This document shows, in pieces, positions 1 through 10,014 of a DNA stretch of 64,000 bases (position 1 is its first letter; every line of letters starts with the position of its first letter). Made by a program: the position numbers and the translations under genes. The notes under the pieces are model-generated. The model did no database searches. It was given only the letters and a program-made list of their open reading frames with translations, and was not told the DNA's origin. This DNA is from Aurantiochytrium sp. KH105 (Eukaryota > Sar > Bigyra > Thraustochytrida > Thraustochytriidae), in contig BGKB01000038.1 of NCBI GenBank assembly GCA_003116975.1, positions 62,001 through 126,000 on the forward strand. The letters run 5' to 3'.

Positions 1-55
1 GGCCTCGCAGAGATCCGGGACTTCCACGAGTACAGAACACTGCTCTGTAGGCTCC

Positions 56-901
56 ATGAATGATCTGCACACTCAACCGGGCAAGTTCCCATCATTCTTT
101 GGCCCAAACAACTCTTCAAACTCGAGTAGCTTGGGGTCCATCGCAGACTTTTTCCTCACGGCACCGTCGCGCAGCGACACTTTTCCACGAACAGCTTCGT
201 CCATGCGCTCAAACCAGACTGATAAGCCCGGTCCCTCGGCAGCTGACCTTCCCGCCCAGCTTGCGCCGCCCCAGGCGTCTCAGCTCAGTGCAACCATCGC
301 CAACCTCATGGCCCTCTCTGGCAACACTGCCGACACCCACACCATGGCAGCCAGCCTCGGTCTTCTTGGTGCCGGCACCAAGCGCAAGAGCTTCTCGCAA
401 GACCTAGATGACGGACTCTACCATGCCGAGAACAACTTCGAGGCTCTCTCGCGCCAAAGCCATGCCGGGTCCACGACGACAGCGTCTCTATCTCGCAACC
501 CTTCCGAGCTCACCACTGCTGGCGCTCCCCCTCCCTTGCCACAGGCAAAGGCCACAGGTGCTACTGCTTCTGCCAAGGCTACTTCTGTCACCAAGGACGA
601 GTCTGACGACAGCGGCTTCAAGAAGCGCCGCAAGCGTCGTCGCATCAAGCCTTGGAGCTCCCGCTTCCAGGGTGTTTCCTGGCACAAGCGCGACAAGCGC
701 TGGGTCGCGCGCATTTGGGTCGAGGGCAAAACGCAAAACCTTGGCACCTTTGTCAACGAGGAGCATGCAGCCCTCGTTGTCGATCGTCGTGTCATTCGCG
801 TCTTTGGCGAAGATGGCGGAGGTATGCCTCTCAACATCCCTAAACGCGAAGACCGCCGCCGTCTTGCTCTCGAGTTCGGGCTCTCCGAGCCAGACATTTA
901 G
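56..901 (+). CDS. AP2-domain protein (possible transcription factor), perhaps 5'-partial
   Basis: About 281 residues from the ATG at 56. The first ~190 residues are Ser/Thr/Pro/Ala-rich and look disordered. A basic stretch (KKRRKRRRIK, about residue 190) comes next, then one AP2/ERF-like domain at about residues 198-265 with the typical YRG/WxxR-like pattern: SRFQGVSWHKRDKRWVARIW, then LGTF and an Ala-rich helix (EEHAALVVDRRVI). AP2 domains bind DNA, so a nuclear regulatory role is likely; target genes are unknown. The reading frame stays open from the ATG back to base 2, so the true start may lie left of the window. The domain call is firm. Function beyond DNA binding is inference. Confidence 0.8.
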   Translation: MNDLHTQPGKFPSFFGPNNSSNSSSLGSIADFFLTAPSRSDTFPRTASSMRSNQTDKPGPSAADLPAQLAPPQASQLSATIANLMALSGNTADTHTMAASLGLLGAGTKRKSFSQDLDDGLYHAENNFEALSRQSHAGSTTTASLSRNPSELTTAGAPPPLPQAKATGATASAKATSVTKDESDDSGFKKRRKRRRIKPWSSRFQGVSWHKRDKRWVARIWVEGKTQNLGTFVNEEHAALVVDRRVIRVFGEDGGGMPLNIPKREDRRRLALEFGLSEPDI

Positions 902-1873
902 ATGTGCATTCTCAGATGCGCAAACACCACCAATCTGTGCCCTAGTGCATCCGGTCCGCGGCACCCTTGCACCATGTGGCACAACCTCTCGTACTCTCAT
1001 CATCTCGACCGCAATTTTTAATGCAAACGCTTTGACGTTCTGCACCCTGTACTCATTGTCATCCCCAATTTTACCCCTTCTTTTTTCCTTTACCTTTCTT
1101 CTCGCTTCTGATCTTGTTCGTCCCATCTTGAAGAGCTCCTCTCACTACTTTCCATCTTCAACATTCATCAAGACTCATGCAATCGCGGAACTCCATTCCC
1201 TTCTTCCTCCTGACTCTTCCACGCCTTTTACTTTTGTGTAGCCCAATGGACAGGTTTTGTCTGGCAAACAGTGAGCTCAGTATCGTCTTCTACTTCCAGA
1301 ATTTCGCACGCCTTTTATTTTCGTGCAGGTCATTCAATCTGACAAACGATGAACTCATATTCTTCTTCTTCTTCTTCCAGGCTTTCGCTCTTCTCTTTCT
1401 TTTGTGCAGCCCGATGGACAGGTTTTGTCTGGCAAACAATGGACTCAGTATCGTCGTCTACTTCCAGAATTTCGCACGCCTTTTATTTTCGTGCAGGTCA
1501 TTCAATCTGACAAACGATGCACTCGTTTTCTTCTTCTTCTTCCAGGCTTTCGCTAGTCATTTACCTTGTGCAGCAGGTTTTGTTTGGCACTCAGTAAACT
1601 CATTCTCTTCAAGTTCTGCTTGGCAAACTTCTGTTTCCATGTAACGTTTGCAAGGTATTTCTCTTGTCTAGCTTTATTTTCTCTTGTCCCTTTTTAGAAT
1701 AACAGAAATCCTCCCTTCTTCCTCTTCTCGTATATGCGCGCGCGACTTTCGTACACAAAAGGTAGCCAACTCACATTTCAGACACAAACATTCATCCTAC
1801 CAATTTCAGAGGTTTATAAAATCAACTCGAGTTTTCTTCCTAGACGATCTGCTCGCTCGATCGGAACGCGTCT
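902..1873. other. Intergenic, pyrimidine-rich, with tandem repeat
   Basis: This is a 972-bp stretch between the AP2 gene and the stop of the convergent pyridoxal kinase gene. It is rich in T/C runs, holds the alternating repeat at 1241-1615, and shows no convincing coding frame or RNA gene. Confidence 0.6.
1241..1615. repeat. Decaying tandem repeat with alternating ~84-bp half-units
   Basis: A unit starting GCCCAATGGACAGGTTTTGT at 1241 recurs at 1409 (period about 166-168 bp) with few changes through about 1370 and 1545. Each unit is two related halves: both open with GTG(C/T)AG, carry a TCTGGCAAAC or TCTGACAAAC core, then a CTTCCAG block. A fifth, shorter and more diverged half follows at about 1577-1630. 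The array sits in the non-coding stretch between the AP2 gene and the pyridoxal kinase gene, probably in 3' flanking sequence of the AP2 gene. Short frames read through it but look non-coding. Confidence 0.75.
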
Positions 1874-2859
1874 TCAGTCCTCGAGCGTTTGTACAGTCAC
1901 CCGCGAGGAGCTTGTGTCCGGCGACTCAATGTCCCTACGACTCTGAATTAGCAAAAGCTCTGCATTAGGATTAACCCCCTCGTCCACGCCGCGCTTCGTG
2001 CGCTCCACAACAGCGTTCATGGTCGTGCACGCACGCAAGATGCAGCCCTCGATGTCTCCATCAAGCTTCTCCATCCACGCCAGCAACAGAGCCGCAATCA
2101 AGTCTCCCGTGCCAGTGTAATGCCCGGACACACGAGGCTGAAGTGCCTGCAAGACGCGTGGTTTCTCACCCTCGCCGCGAGAGACGCTTGCCAAAAGAAG
2201 CAGAGAGCCAGGTTTCTCCGTAAAGTCACACGAGGTCAGAACAACCGTGCCGACGCCTCGCTCATGCAGCTTTTCGAACGCGACGCGAGCAGAAGCCACA
2301 TCCGTAACTTTCATCTCTGTGAGCAGCTCCAGCTCAAACTGATTCGGCGTCAAAACGCTTACCACTGGCAAAACCTCCGCCTTGTAGACTTCAACAAGTT
2401 CTTTTGGTACGTAAAGCTTGCCCTTGTCCCCAAGGACGGGATCGCAAAAATATCGCACCTCAGGGCTCTCATTGCGAAGCGTGCTAAACACGTCCAGCAC
2501 CTGTCTCAAGAAGGAGACTGAACCAATGTACCCCGTGAGCATGTACGAGTAGTTTCCAAGCAATTTATTGCGCCCCAGGCCCTCGAGCAGCGCTGCTAGC
2601 TGGGCTCCGTTCATGACCTCGCCTTCCCACCCTTCCTTGTATCCGGTATGGTTTGAGAACTGGACGCTGTTAATTGGATCCACGTCGAAACCCAAGAGTT
2701 GCAAAGGAAAGATCGCTGATTTGTTGCCCACGTAGCCTTTTCTCAATCAAAGATTGCCTTGCGTCAGGTCCAGTGTTCTCCTTTGCGACCGGAAAACGTT
2801 TGAAAAAGCAACTCACCGTGAACAGTGTGTGACTGAATACTCAGGACACGCCCGTACAT
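1874..2859 (-). CDS. PDXK: Pyridoxal kinase (two exons)
   Basis: ATP-dependent kinase that makes pyridoxal 5'-phosphate from vitamin B6 vitamers in the cytosol (salvage pathway). The main exon (2736-1874) carries the family's signature blocks: YVGNKSAIFPLQLLG, INSVQFSNHTGY, LTGYIGS, the CDPVLGDKGKLYVP block, LTPNQFE, and near the C-terminus TGTGDLIAALLLAW with the catalytic Asp. The beginning of the family sequence is missing from this exon. I found it on a 43-bp first exon (2859-2817) coding MYGRVLSIQSHTVH plus one base. Joining at a GTGAGT donor (2816) and an AAAAG acceptor (2737) restores SHTVHGYVGNKS, as in plant enzymes. The product is 301 aa, normal for the family. It resembles plant and stramenopile enzymes more than the mammalian one. 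Confidence 0.93.
2737..2816 (-). other. Intron of pyridoxal kinase gene (80 bp)
   Basis: GTGAGT donor at 2816-2811 and AG acceptor at 2738-2737, phase 1, splitting a Gly codon. Removing it restores the conserved pyridoxal kinase N-terminus. An in-frame TGA just upstream of the acceptor rules out reading through. Confidence 0.9.
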
Positions 2860-3306
2860 CTCTGTCAATCAGCGTCATCGTCATCGTCATCGCCAAAGGC
2901 ATCATTGACGTCAGTTTTGCACGGGAGTCTCTTCAAAGAGCGACAACAAGGCGTTACGCGCGCGAGCTTGTCCAAGGCATGCGAAGGTGAACGCTTTCTA
3001 TTATCCATGGCTCTGCGCAGCGAGCTCTCTAGCTCCACTCACCTTGCTTCAAGCTCGGCGGTGCCGCCTGTGGCGACGTCGACATCTTCACTTCGAGCCT
3101 TTTCCTCTGCTGCTGCCTCTTCTTCTTCTTCTTCTTCTTCGTCTTCGTTTTCTTTTCTTCTGCCACGCACAGACCTCGTGCAGGCAGGGACAACCGCGGT
3201 CCCGCTCGCTCGCTGGCCTCCCGCTCCCTTGTACGCGCCTGTCTACCTCGTGTGGCGCAGGCTTTGCGCGTGTCGGTCGAGGCCAATTCCGACTTCGTGC
3301 GCCGTG

Positions 3307-3350
<44 letters not shown>

Positions 3351-4388
3351 TTTCCTCTCAGCGGGAGTGGCGGTGATTGATCATAACGATCATAATCCTC
3401 CTCGTATCTCAGTCACGAGCACAACCATGCCGACGTTCTCCCGGCATGTACGGAAACCACGTTGGCACACAGCCCACCACCGTCAGCCTCGCCTCCGTCC
3501 CCCTTGGCCACGTTCGCCATGCCTGCCGGAGATGTATACTTTTTCATTTCTCCACTGCTCTGCCATCCTTCTCCACTCAGCAAGAGCATCCAACCATCCA
3601 TTCCTCCCCTGGCCTCTCCTTGCATCCAAGCTCTTCCCTCGCCCCCGCGCCGCGTGGACCGCGCTGTTCATGCCGGTTTGCGGTCCGCGCCGACGGCCGC
3701 GTACTTCACGACGCGCCCTCGGCCGCGTGCATCGCCGGCGACGCTGCCACGGGCTCCGCCTTCTTCTTGCGCAAGCCAGCCCGTACCTGACACGAGTTTC
3801 CGCCCCCGATCGACCGCCCGCCTTTAGGGGCCTGCCTTCCCGCGCGCTCTCGCCGTCCGTAGTGCACATGGTAGTATACACGCCCGTGCGGCTCTGTGCA
3901 TCCTGGCGCGTCCCAGGCGAGGCGCCGGGACTTTACTTTATGATGCGCAGCGATCGCCGCGAGGCGTTACGGCACGCCGCGGCGCGAGGCGAGGCGAGGC
4001 GGCGCGACGCGACGCGAGGCGCCGCGATGCGAGGCGAGGCGAGGCGATGCGAGGTAATGCGATCCGAGGCGAGGCGAGGCGCGAGCGGCTCGCGTGCCCG
4101 GGGTCGTCGCGCGATGGCGCTCGCGCGGGCAAGCACTGTGCTCGCGCATGGATGCGCAAGGGACTGACCGGCGCGAGGGGCGCGCCGCGGCGAGGCAGAC
4201 CCGCAACCTCGCGCGCAGCAGAGTCCGTCCACCTCCGCGGCTCGAGGCAGGCAGGCGCAGGCAACTCCGTCTCCCGCGATCGCGAGCGAGAGAGGCGCGC
4301 GGCGCGGCGCGGTGCAGGTAGCCAGCGAGCGAGCGAGCGAGGAAAGTCGTCCCGGGGGGAAAGAGAAGAAGAGACTCGTCTGTCAAGG
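2860..4388. other. Intergenic, low-complexity region upstream of SDR gene
   Basis: A 1.5-kb divergent gap between pyridoxal kinase and the SDR gene. It holds a (TTTC)n microsatellite at about 3307-3350, TTC/TCG runs at 3115-3150, a GAGGCGAGGCG-type low-complexity stretch at about 3975-4085, and a GAGCGAGC run at about 4322-4342 just before the start codon. Long frames across it are compositional and show no recognisable domain. Confidence 0.6.
3307..3350. repeat. (TTTC)n microsatellite
   Basis: About eleven perfect copies of TTTC, roughly 1 kb upstream of the SDR start codon. A purine-strand counterpart, (AAAG)n, lies about 175 bp upstream of the acetolactate synthase start. Confidence 0.9.
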
Positions 4389-5486
4389 ATGAGCGAGATC
4401 GCAAGCTTCGTCGGGGACTTCCTCCCAAGGCCGCCCAAGCGCTGGGCACTCCTGGCTGGCGCCGTCGCAGCATACTATGGTCTGCGCGAGGTCGCGCCGC
4501 ACCTCTTTGAGAAGAGCATCAACGGGGATGTCGTGGTCATCACCGGAGGAGGCTCCGGCATCGGCCGTCTCATGGCGCTGCGTGTGGCCAAGGAGGGCTG
4601 CTCCGTGGCAATTCTTGATGTAAACAAGGAGGGCGCCGACAAGGTCGCAGAGGAGTGCAAAGCTCTCGGCGCCACCGCGCGCTCATACCTCTGCGATGTC
4701 ACCAACCGCTCCATGGTCTACGAGGTCGCCGCGCAGGTCGAAAAGGACTTTGGCCACGTTGATATCGTCGTCAACAACGCCGGCATTGTCGGCGGCAAGA
4801 AGCTCATCGAAGCCGACGACGACCGCATGGAGCTCGTGCTCAAGGTCAACACCCACGCCATTCTCTGGGTCACCAAGGCCTTCCTTCCCGGAATGATTCG
4901 TCGTAACCACGGCCACGTTGTCATTATTGCCAGCTCGGCGGGTCGCGTCGGTGTCCCCAACATGGTCGCCTATAATGCATCAAAGTTCGGCGCCGTTGGC
5001 GCAGGCGAGGGAATTCGCCTTGAAATGCAAAAGATGGGCACCAAGATCAAGTGCACCACCGTGTGCCCCATGTGTAAGTTTTCATCTTGTCCCGCTCTTT
5101 TCCACCATTTCCTTGGCAAACCTTCCCTCGATGGTGCAAGGAAATGGCCCCGAATGCTTTGTCCTCTGTCTTTCTGTGTCTAACGCTTCTTGTTCTCATG
5201 CATCACAGACATCGCCACTGGCATGTTCGAAGGCGCCAAACTCCAGCCCAGGTACAAGTTCCTTGAAGGCCCGGTCAACGCCCTTTTTCCGATTCTCGAG
5301 CCCGATTACGTCGCGGACCAGATCATCAACGCAGTCAAGCGCGACCAGGAGCTTCTCGTCATGCCCGCCATGGCCTACTCGACCACCATCATGCAGGGTC
5401 TCCTCCCTACCGCCGTTACGGATCGCATTCTCGAGGATCTTGGCGTCTCTTCCTCTATGGACCACTTCAAGCAGACACGCGCTTGA
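4389..5486 (+). CDS. Short-chain dehydrogenase/reductase, SDR16C-like, membrane-anchored (two exons)
   Basis: NAD(P)-dependent oxidoreductase of the retinol dehydrogenase/17-beta-HSD (RDH10, HSD17B11/13) type. These act on retinoids, steroids or lipid-droplet lipids; the substrate here is unknown. Exon 1 is 4389-5073 and exon 2 is 5209-5486, giving 320 aa. A hydrophobic N-terminal segment (about residues 19-35) suggests ER or lipid-droplet anchoring. The Rossmann motif TGGGSGIG is at 52-59, NNAG at 129-132, catalytic Ser at 182/183 and YNASK at 195-199. The splice joins CP-M to Y-IATGMF, matching the family's CPxxxxTGMF block. The start at 4389 was chosen because upstream frame is low-complexity and lacks homology. 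Its 5' flank has a GAGCGAGC run like that before the acetolactate synthase gene. Confidence 0.9.
5074..5208 (+). other. Intron of SDR gene (135 bp)
   Basis: GTAAGT donor at 5074 and CACAG acceptor ending at 5208, phase 1, splitting a Tyr codon (T|AC). Both flanking exons encode contiguous SDR motifs. Confidence 0.92.
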
Positions 5487-6003
5487 TTGGGATTCAAAGA
5501 GGTATCGAACATACATCTCACGAAAATAGGGGTATACCGCGAAGATGGAAAAAGAAAAACGCCGTCTTTTCCTTTTTCCCTAAAAAGAAAGAGCCAGTGT
5601 CTCTGATGGTGCTGACCATCGCTCGGCCAAATTATGTTTATGGTGTACCATGTTTGGTACTCAGCTTCGACCCGATGATCTTCGTTGGAAGACTTCATCG
5701 CTAATGACCCTCAGAAAAAAATCAAATTCTAAATTTACTCCCCTTTTGTCACATCGATGCGAAAATTGATTCATTTTCATCTATACAGCAGCGTCTGTCT
5801 GCGTGCAGATGCTAGGGAAAGCAACGAAAGGCTGCCCAACCAAGTTATGCCTTGGCATTACGCGTACAGAATATTCGTCCTCTCTCCATACGTTCTTGGT
5901 CAAGACCGCTTCCTTTTCAAAGAAGAAAAAAATGAAATGAAAAGAAAAGGAAAAAAGCTTCGACCAGACGTTCACATGAGGGGCGGGGGGGGACGGGGGG
6001 GGA
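5487..6003. other. Convergent intergenic region with C/G-run tract
   Basis: This is 517 bp between the SDR stop and the stop of the HIT-fold gene. It is A/T-richer in the middle (AAAGAAAA runs) and ends in a tract of uninterrupted G runs (4, 8 and 7 bases) at 5981-6002, two bases from the HIT gene's stop codon. No gene is seen. Confidence 0.6.
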
Positions 6004-7107
6004 CTAGCCTCCTTCGGCTTCTTCATCTCCCTTGTGGTTTGCTCCAAGCATTGAAGACGCTGCCAAACCTGCGTCGAGAACTTCCAGGACTGACTCGAGT
6101 GGTACCCATCGAATCACGAAGTTTTCTTTCGCACCAAAAGTAGTCAAAGGACCTGCTAGCACATGCATATGCAGGTATCCGACGCTTGGTTGCGAGTGAA
6201 AGCCAAAGCGTATCGCACTTGGGTCCAGCCATCGTGTGACATAGTCAGGCTCGGCTCGTTTCTCAAAATAAGCACGATTTACCCGGAAAAATGAATGCGC
6301 TCCCTTGCGCATTTCTCGAAGCAACGGAGCATGCTCTGGTTTCAAATCGTACACCCATCGCAGCGTGATCTGTGCATGTCCTCCCTGGACTTGCATTGCC
6401 CTTTCTCCACGCGGGAGTACCAGCATGTGCCACAGCTTGGCCATGTCGTTCCCGCCAACACCCCGAAACGCAACCACGTCGGGACTGACAAAGTGAAAAC
6501 CCGCACAATGCGACGGTCGTTGGGGCACGTCCAACCCCAGCGCATATGGAGCAAACACCTTTAATCCTATATCTTTGCTCTTAGGCGTCAGGCATGCCAG
6601 ATTGTGAGTCGTGGGGGATGGCCGCGCAGGGTACTCATCCTTCGACGCAAGTTGACGCTCTACGCTTGCTTCTTTCTCATCCAGCTCGGGATTCAGTCGA
6701 TAACATATCAGTCCATCCTCGCAAACGACGTAGTCTGGGTCGTTGTCAATCACACGAAAGTCGTGATCATCTTGGCTTTTAATCCCCATGCACGCGCGAA
6801 GTTCTGCCGTTTTAGACCCTGCTGATACTGTTGCAGCTGTTGCTGTCGTTGCTGCTGTTCCTGCTGTTGTGCTTTGTGCTTCTACGTTTGCATTTGCATC
6901 TGCATTTGTCAGTTGAACCACATCGCTTTCTTCTGATGGCGATGCGCTTAATTTGGTCGTATCAGCGAGGGCGTTGCTCTTTTCCTGCGTCGTGCTTGAG
7001 CTCAAACTGGGCTCAAGTGGTCTTGGTTTGGTCCTCGACTCGGAGCTGCCTGTTGGGGTCAGACACTGGTCTGACTTTGGAGCGCTTTTCGGACCATCGT
7101 GCGCCAT
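6004..7107 (-). CDS. HIT-fold (histidine triad-like) protein, paralogue A
   Basis: 367 aa from the ATG at 7107. The first ~150 residues are Ser/Thr/Ala-rich and probably disordered. The C-terminal half (about residues 190-350) has a HIT-like layout. It starts with LWHMLVLPRG, in the position of the family's HLLVIPK strand, followed by an AP-LLREMRKGA helix. The block FGFHSQPSVGYLHMHV then aligns with FGFHxPP-SV-HLHLHV of HINT/aprataxin-like members. HIT proteins are nucleotide hydrolases or transferases using the middle His of HxHxH. Here the middle and last His are kept, but the first is Tyr (Y-L-H-M-H). A paralogue with the same change lies at 25.4-26.9 kb. Substrate is unknown; the family call is by motif only. 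Confidence 0.72.
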   Translation of the reverse strand: MAHDGPKSAPKSDQCLTPTGSSESRTKPRPLEPSLSSSTTQEKSNALADTTKLSASPSEESDVVQLTNADANANVEAQSTTAGTAATTATAATVSAGSKTAELRACMGIKSQDDHDFRVIDNDPDYVVCEDGLICYRLNPELDEKEASVERQLASKDEYPARPSPTTHNLACLTPKSKDIGLKVFAPYALGLDVPQRPSHCAGFHFVSPDVVAFRGVGGNDMAKLWHMLVLPRGERAMQVQGGHAQITLRWVYDLKPEHAPLLREMRKGAHSFFRVNRAYFEKRAEPDYVTRWLDPSAIRFGFHSQPSVGYLHMHVLAGPLTTFGAKENFVIRWVPLESVLEVLDAGLAASSMLGANHKGDEEAEGG

Positions 7108-7518
7108 ACCTCCCGTCCCCCCTCGCAATGATTTGGTGAGAACCGAGGCCGCGGGGTGCTCACGCGGGACGGACGCCGCGGCCCCTCGCAGCTCTCCACG
7201 TCGGCAGGTTGTCTGTCGCTCTGACGAGAGGGGTTGCGCTAGCTATTTGCGTTTTCTTGCTCGTTTACGGATTTGACTCGTCGCCACCGCCCTAACGAGC
7301 ACGGCCGCCCGCGCGGGTAAAGAGCGGTCGGGGAAGCGGAGGGGCGCGAGCGAAGTGCCCAGGGCAGCCGGCCTGCCTGCGCGCAGGTCCGTGCGCAGCC
7401 CTGCGCAGCCCGGCCAGGGCAGAGGAAAGTCTCTAATCCTGGTCTGATGAAGGTGTGCGACGCCTCGCGAGCGAGCTGGCTTCTACAAGGTATGCTCTGC
7501 AAAAATAAAGTACGAAGG
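7108..7518. other. Intergenic, HIT gene promoter side / DPH6 3' side
   Basis: A 411-bp GC-rich gap between two minus-strand genes. No coding frame with recognisable content, repeat array or RNA gene is seen. Confidence 0.5.
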
Positions 7519-9597
7519 TCAAAGATGATCTTCTTCTTCGAGGGTGCGAGAGCTAGATGTGGCTATAACGACTGCGCAGACACGACCCACGCCCGGGTTC
7601 TTGGCCTTTACATCTTTGGCTGCAAGGTGGCTGCAAGGAATGCTTTGAAAAGACGAGAACCCTGCAGCGATACTTCGACTCGAAACCTCGTGAGGTAAAT
7701 AAAAGACGCGACCCGCCAAAGACCCGAATGCAGAAAGTGCGGCGTCGACATGGGTGACAATCTCCCTCTCGTCGCCGGCCACCATTGCCTCGTTTGCAGC
7801 GCAATAGATAATGTACTGGTGCGCGACTATTTCTGTTGAGCTCGTTTCCTCGTTGGCGCGACCAGCGACTTCGCGGGTCTCCACGTAAAATTTGCCACCG
7901 GCGCAAGGTCCTGGACCGGGACTTTCTTGAGCAACAGACGCACCGTGAGCAGCAATTACCTCGATCTCAACAAGTGCGTCACGAGGAAGTCGCGGAATCT
8001 GCACAAGAGTTGCTGTCGCTTCTCTTGGAAGACGAGCCAAGAGATCCGACTCTTCCATCGTTGTTACTGCCGAAGACACATAGACAATGGCGCTACGGAC
8101 TTGTGCCAAGGAGGCATCGCGGCATTTGAGGACAGCATCGCAATGCGCAAGAGCTTTATCGAATTGAGCGACCTCGTCTCCGGCAATCATTTCCATGACA
8201 GCAGGCTCGAGAGCGATCTGGCCAGCCACAAATGTCAACGACCCCAAGGCATCAATCTTGTTGGCCTGCGAGTATGGCCCAATGCAGACCGGTGCCCATG
8301 AAGAAATGCTTCGCACGTGCAGCACATCGCGTGCGCAACGAGTAGCCTGCGCCGAAACTGATACGCGACGTCCACCCGCGAGACGGATTTGGACGCATGC
8401 ACGCGACGGCGCCGGCGAGCTCTCAAAGAATTTGCAGTACTCAGCATTGACACGTCCAAAGTCGCTCATCGATGCCACGTACAAGTGCACAAAGCAAACG
8501 TGCTCGTCGACGCGCAAATTCAAATGCCCCAAGGCTTCCGCTAAGTTAGCCATGGCACCACGTAATTCTTCTTCCAACGTCTGATTCGGGTCACCTACGC
8601 AGTTCTGAACAGACACAAGCGCGCCCTTGGCCGACTGACTCACTAGCGGCCTCTCGCCCTGATCAACCAATGTGCTATCAATCTCCTCGGTTGTGGTCGT
8701 GCTCGTATCGTCTGCTTTGGCGACTATAGAGGCAGGATCCCGTACAGTATAGTGTGCAGGAAGAATGGTCGATACACAAGCGTCCTCCGTTTTGGGCTCG
8801 GTGTGAAGTGCGCAAATACGCAAATGGGCACAGGGCGCAAACGAGCAGTCATCTTCAATCACAATTTCAGACTTGTCGATAACGATGCGTCGCTTGAAAA
8901 GAGGGCAGTCGAGGGTCACCGTTTCGTACTCGCCGCCTTCGCCGCATACGTGAAAGCCGAACTGCTCGTAGAGCTCCTCAAAGTCGGCCAAAAGAGTGCC
9001 GAGCGGTTTGCCCAGCATACGAGGTTTCAATCCCATGCTGGCGATCTTGACCAGCACGCCTTCTAAACCGCTCTCGATCATGCTTGTAAGAACTTCGTGT
9101 TGCTCGCGCTGCCAGAGAAAGCCCAACGACGTGAGACCGAGTCGCTCGCACACGAATTCGACGCGATTGCGCTGATAGTTTGAAAGAATTGCGCCCGAAC
9201 AAACAGCATTGACCTCGGGGTATTGCGTCTTGACCTCTTGGAGCAGAGCAAAGAGATCCTCAACCTCGTCGCCACCGACCACAGAGCGGTAGTCGAGATC
9301 TTGGTGGAGCGATTTGCCACGGAGCGTCCTTGAGATCAAGGGCAGGCCCATGCACTCTGCGATGGCGGGGCAAATGGCCCCTACGCCTACAGTCTGGAAC
9401 ATGAAACTGTCCATCTCCTCTGAAGCAGCACCCTTATCGTTTGTAGCCCCGCCTGCTGTTTCGCTTGAGCCTGGGCTTGGACTTGGACTTGGTGGCCGCA
9501 AGTTTGCGAGCGCCACAATCTCGTGGCCATGCCGCACGCACTCCATCATGCTAAAGCAGCTATCCTTGCCACCGCTTACCAGCGCAACGACCTTCAT
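7519..9597 (-). CDS. DPH6: Diphthine-ammonia ligase (DPH6-type, with RidA-like domains)
   Basis: Final step of diphthamide formation on translation elongation factor 2: ATP-dependent amidation of diphthine. The ATG at 9597 (692 aa) was chosen because it begins directly with the PP-loop domain, MKVVALVSGGKDS, with SGGKDS at 8-13; the open frame upstream to 10086 overlaps the divergent gene's 5' end and looks non-coding. Residues 1 to about 240 form the ATP pyrophosphatase domain (EGGEYETVTLDCPLF is typical). Two YjgF/RidA-like domains follow, at about 320-430 and 450-560 (WAPVCIGPYSQA marks the second). This PP-loop plus RidA fusion and its length match the yeast enzyme (about 685 aa). It shares a 417-bp divergent upstream region with the OCA-like gene. 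Confidence 0.93.
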   Translation of the reverse strand: MKVVALVSGGKDSCFSMMECVRHGHEIVALANLRPPSPSPSPGSSETAGGATNDKGAASEEMDSFMFQTVGVGAICPAIAECMGLPLISRTLRGKSLHQDLDYRSVVGGDEVEDLFALLQEVKTQYPEVNAVCSGAILSNYQRNRVEFVCERLGLTSLGFLWQREQHEVLTSMIESGLEGVLVKIASMGLKPRMLGKPLGTLLADFEELYEQFGFHVCGEGGEYETVTLDCPLFKRRIVIDKSEIVIEDDCSFAPCAHLRICALHTEPKTEDACVSTILPAHYTVRDPASIVAKADDTSTTTTEEIDSTLVDQGERPLVSQSAKGALVSVQNCVGDPNQTLEEELRGAMANLAEALGHLNLRVDEHVCFVHLYVASMSDFGRVNAEYCKFFESSPAPSRACVQIRLAGGRRVSVSAQATRCARDVLHVRSISSWAPVCIGPYSQANKIDALGSLTFVAGQIALEPAVMEMIAGDEVAQFDKALAHCDAVLKCRDASLAQVRSAIVYVSSAVTTMEESDLLARLPREATATLVQIPRLPRDALVEIEVIAAHGASVAQESPGPGPCAGGKFYVETREVAGRANEETSSTEIVAHQYIIYCAANEAMVAGDEREIVTHVDAALSAFGSLAGRVFYLPHEVSSRSIAAGFSSFQSIPCSHLAAKDVKAKNPGVGRVCAVVIATSSSRTLEEEDHL

Positions 9598-10014
9598 CCT
9601 GGCGCGCGCGAGCGGTTCGTTGCTACGTCCACGTCCAGCACCGCACGCAATCTCTCTCGCGCAGGCAAATCTCTCTCCCCGCGTCGGCCTGACTGCCTGA
9701 CTGCTGGACACGTGCGCATACAGGCTTGCATTTATCTCTTGGGCAAAGCGACAGGGCAAAGACAACAACGAGTTGAAGCGAGTTGAAGGCAACGCAAAGC
9801 AAAGCCAACTTTGGCTTGCCTTGGCCCTTTGCTTCGGGTCGTCGTAGGCTAGCTGGGCTGCTCTCCCTCGCGGTGCGCAGCGCACGCAGAAGCTCTTACA
9901 TACGATTGCTCCAATCTCCTGGCAAGGAGAACGAAGCGCCGGCCGACTCGCAGCAGCAGCAACAGCAGCAGATACACGCGAACTTGAAGCGTCGTCAAGA
10001 CGCAAGGCAACGCC
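9598..10014. promoter_or_regulatory. Divergent promoter region DPH6 / OCA-like gene
   Basis: A 417-bp interval between two start codons on opposite strands, so it must hold both promoters. It contains a CAG-rich run (about 9950-9972) near the OCA-like start. No defined motif is recognised. Confidence 0.5.

Noticed and set aside
2905..4167. 420-residue open frame upstream of the SDR gene
   Set aside because: It runs through TTTC, TTC and GAGGCG low-complexity sequence and has no domain; competing frames of equal quality overlap it on both strands.
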